DNA from: Flavobacterium denitrificans DSM 15936
Lineage (GTDB): Bacteria > Bacteroidota > Bacteroidia > Flavobacteriales > Flavobacteriaceae
Length of the DNA: 64,000 nucleotides
Direction of reading: 5' to 3'
NCBI RefSeq assembly: GCF_000425445.1
Contig: NZ_KE384377.1
Location: forward strand, 124,001 to 188,000
The notes below the pieces were generated by a model. That model was not told the origin of the DNA. It did no database searches and saw only the letters and a list, made by a program, of their open reading frames with translations. The position numbers and the translations under genes are program-made. Below, one piece after another: positions 63,248-64,000 of the stretch. Position 1 is the first letter of the stretch, and the number at the start of each line of letters is the position of its first letter.

Positions 63248-63255
63248 TAAAAATA

Positions 63256-63639
63256 TTACTGTACTACAGCAGTAAATTCGATTTCAACCAAATATTCAGG
63301 AGCAACCAATTTGCTGATTTCATAAAATCCAGTTGTAGGTTTTACATCTTTAAAGAAAGCCGAATGTGCTCTGGCAACTTCCTCAAAAGTAGAAACATCT
63401 GTAGTGAAAATTCTTGTTCTGATAACATCTTTTATTCCAACGTTCAAATCTTCAAGAACTTTTTCAACGCGTTCAATAATGTTATATGTTTGTGCGTACG
63501 CGTCATCGGCTTTTACTTTTTCGCCGTCAACGATTGCTACAGTTCCTGAAACTTCGATGATGTTGCCAATTCTTACAGCGCGGCAGTATCCCATTTTGTC
63601 TTCCCACGGCGATCCTGTTAAGATGTTTTCTCTTTTCAT
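63256..63639 (-). CDS. RidA-family reactive intermediate deaminase
   Basis: 127 residues, the normal size of YjgF/RidA. The block TGSPWEDKMGYCRAVRIGNIIEVSGTVAIVDGEKV and the loop DVIRTRIFTTDVSTFEEVARAHSAFFKDVKPTTGFYEI show the family core with the active-site Arg (in IRTRIF). Canonical RidA hydrolyses 2-aminoacrylate and prevents damage to PLP enzymes; this branch (starting NILTGSPWEDKMGY) is a Rid subfamily whose substrate is less certain. Forms a trimer in the cytoplasm. Confidence 0.9.
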   Translation of the reverse strand: MKRENILTGSPWEDKMGYCRAVRIGNIIEVSGTVAIVDGEKVKADDAYAQTYNIIERVEKVLEDLNVGIKDVIRTRIFTTDVSTFEEVARAHSAFFKDVKPTTGFYEISKLVAPEYLVEIEFTAVVQ

Positions 63640-63802
63640 TTTATGAATTTTTTTGAATTGTTTTTTGATGGTTTTTAAAACAAATTCAGGTTAATTAATG
63701 TGTTGCAATTTATGAAATAAGCGCGTCAAAAAGAATCGTTTTCAGTTGAAATCCCGAAGAAAATTGTGCTTTTTTGTGATATTTTAAAACAGAATTCGAA
63801 TT

Positions 63803-64000
63803 TTATTTCAATTCTTCTTCTTCATAAATTCGGAGTTTGTTTTGTGTATTTGTCAAGTGTTGCTGTAAAACTTCAATTTTATTTAATAAGTGATAAATCG
63901 CGTCAATTCCTTCCATATTAATATTAAGATCATAATGCATTCGCATCATTTTCTCGATTGTTGGCAATTCTTCAGGTTCCAGGTATTCATCATTTTCTTC
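63803..64000 (-). CDS. cbpM: Chaperone modulator CbpM, 5' truncated by window edge
   Basis: The last 65 codons are in the window; the start lies beyond position 64000. The protein ends ...LPTIEKMMRMHYDLNINMEG, then IDAIYHLLNKIEVLQQHLTN and a charged EEEELK end. The helix IEKMMRMHYDLNINMEGID is characteristic of flavobacterial CbpM. It inhibits the DnaJ-like CbpA and has MerR-like form. A cbpA gene would be expected just outside the window, upstream on the minus strand. The assignment is from the C-terminal part only. Confidence 0.75.
   Translation of the reverse strand, partial: EENDEYLEPEELPTIEKMMRMHYDLNINMEGIDAIYHLLNKIEVLQQHLTNTQNKLRIYEEEELK

Overview
The window is one stretch of a Flavobacterium-type chromosome (Bacteroidota). 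The evidence is the AT-rich sequence, leaderless-looking starts without Shine-Dalgarno motifs, many TAnnTTTG minus-7 promoter boxes, a gliding-motility gene (gldI), lipoproteins, and gene families typical of Flavobacteriia such as PorT-like barrels, DUF5723, DUF4197 and cyclophilin-FKBP fusions. I see no rRNA, tRNA, intact insertion sequence, prophage or CRISPR array.

Left part (1-15.3 kb). An accessory protein with two nuclease-like domains sits beside repeats. It is followed by prfA and a DUF5723 barrel protein. A minus-strand block (5.99-12.5 kb) is stress and envelope related: holin-like, YtxH, Lmo0937-like, PorT-like barrel, DUF4142 lipoprotein, then an AraC regulator / response regulator / CHASE3 histidine kinase set, CsbD and Dps. 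pyrF and a BtuF-like protein follow. Upstream of katG lies a gene-free 0.9 kb with two tandem copies of what look like minus-strand small RNAs ending in terminators.

Middle (15.3-40 kb). Here are katG, purU, a run of small lipoproteins, an L,D-transpeptidase and the fused mutase icmF. Then come four small secreted paralogues. Three of them share an almost identical promoter region carrying an AACC-N6-GGTT operator-like palindrome. A fourth copy of that palindrome lies upstream of the adjacent AraC-family regulator. An esterase, a collagen-motif lipoprotein, TerC, and divergent GSII and GSIII glutamine synthetases complete this part.

Right part (40-64 kb). A complete curli (functional amyloid) operon csgA-csgB-csgE-csgF-csgG plus a PD40 lipoprotein is preceded by a full promoter and a direct repeat matching the LytTR-regulator consensus. 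CsgE carries an extra N-terminal domain that resembles CsgH/CsgC, and CsgG carries a C-terminal beta-barrel-like extension. After it come purM, a GNAT acetyltransferase, a GH92 glycosidase, an M61 peptidase, small membrane proteins, aqpZ, the operon DHH phosphoesterase-gldI-two cyclophilin/FKBP fusions, a ClC channel, ridA and a truncated cbpM at the right edge.

The intergenic DNA is unusually rich in short repeats: arrays with an exact 8-bp period (CTAAGNNN or NNNCTTWG), paired CCCGTGG palindromes, and several other hairpin families. These, the tandem small RNAs, the secreted-paralogue regulon and the modified curli operon are the most interesting parts. All names come from reading the sequence and recognising families. 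No database search was run.
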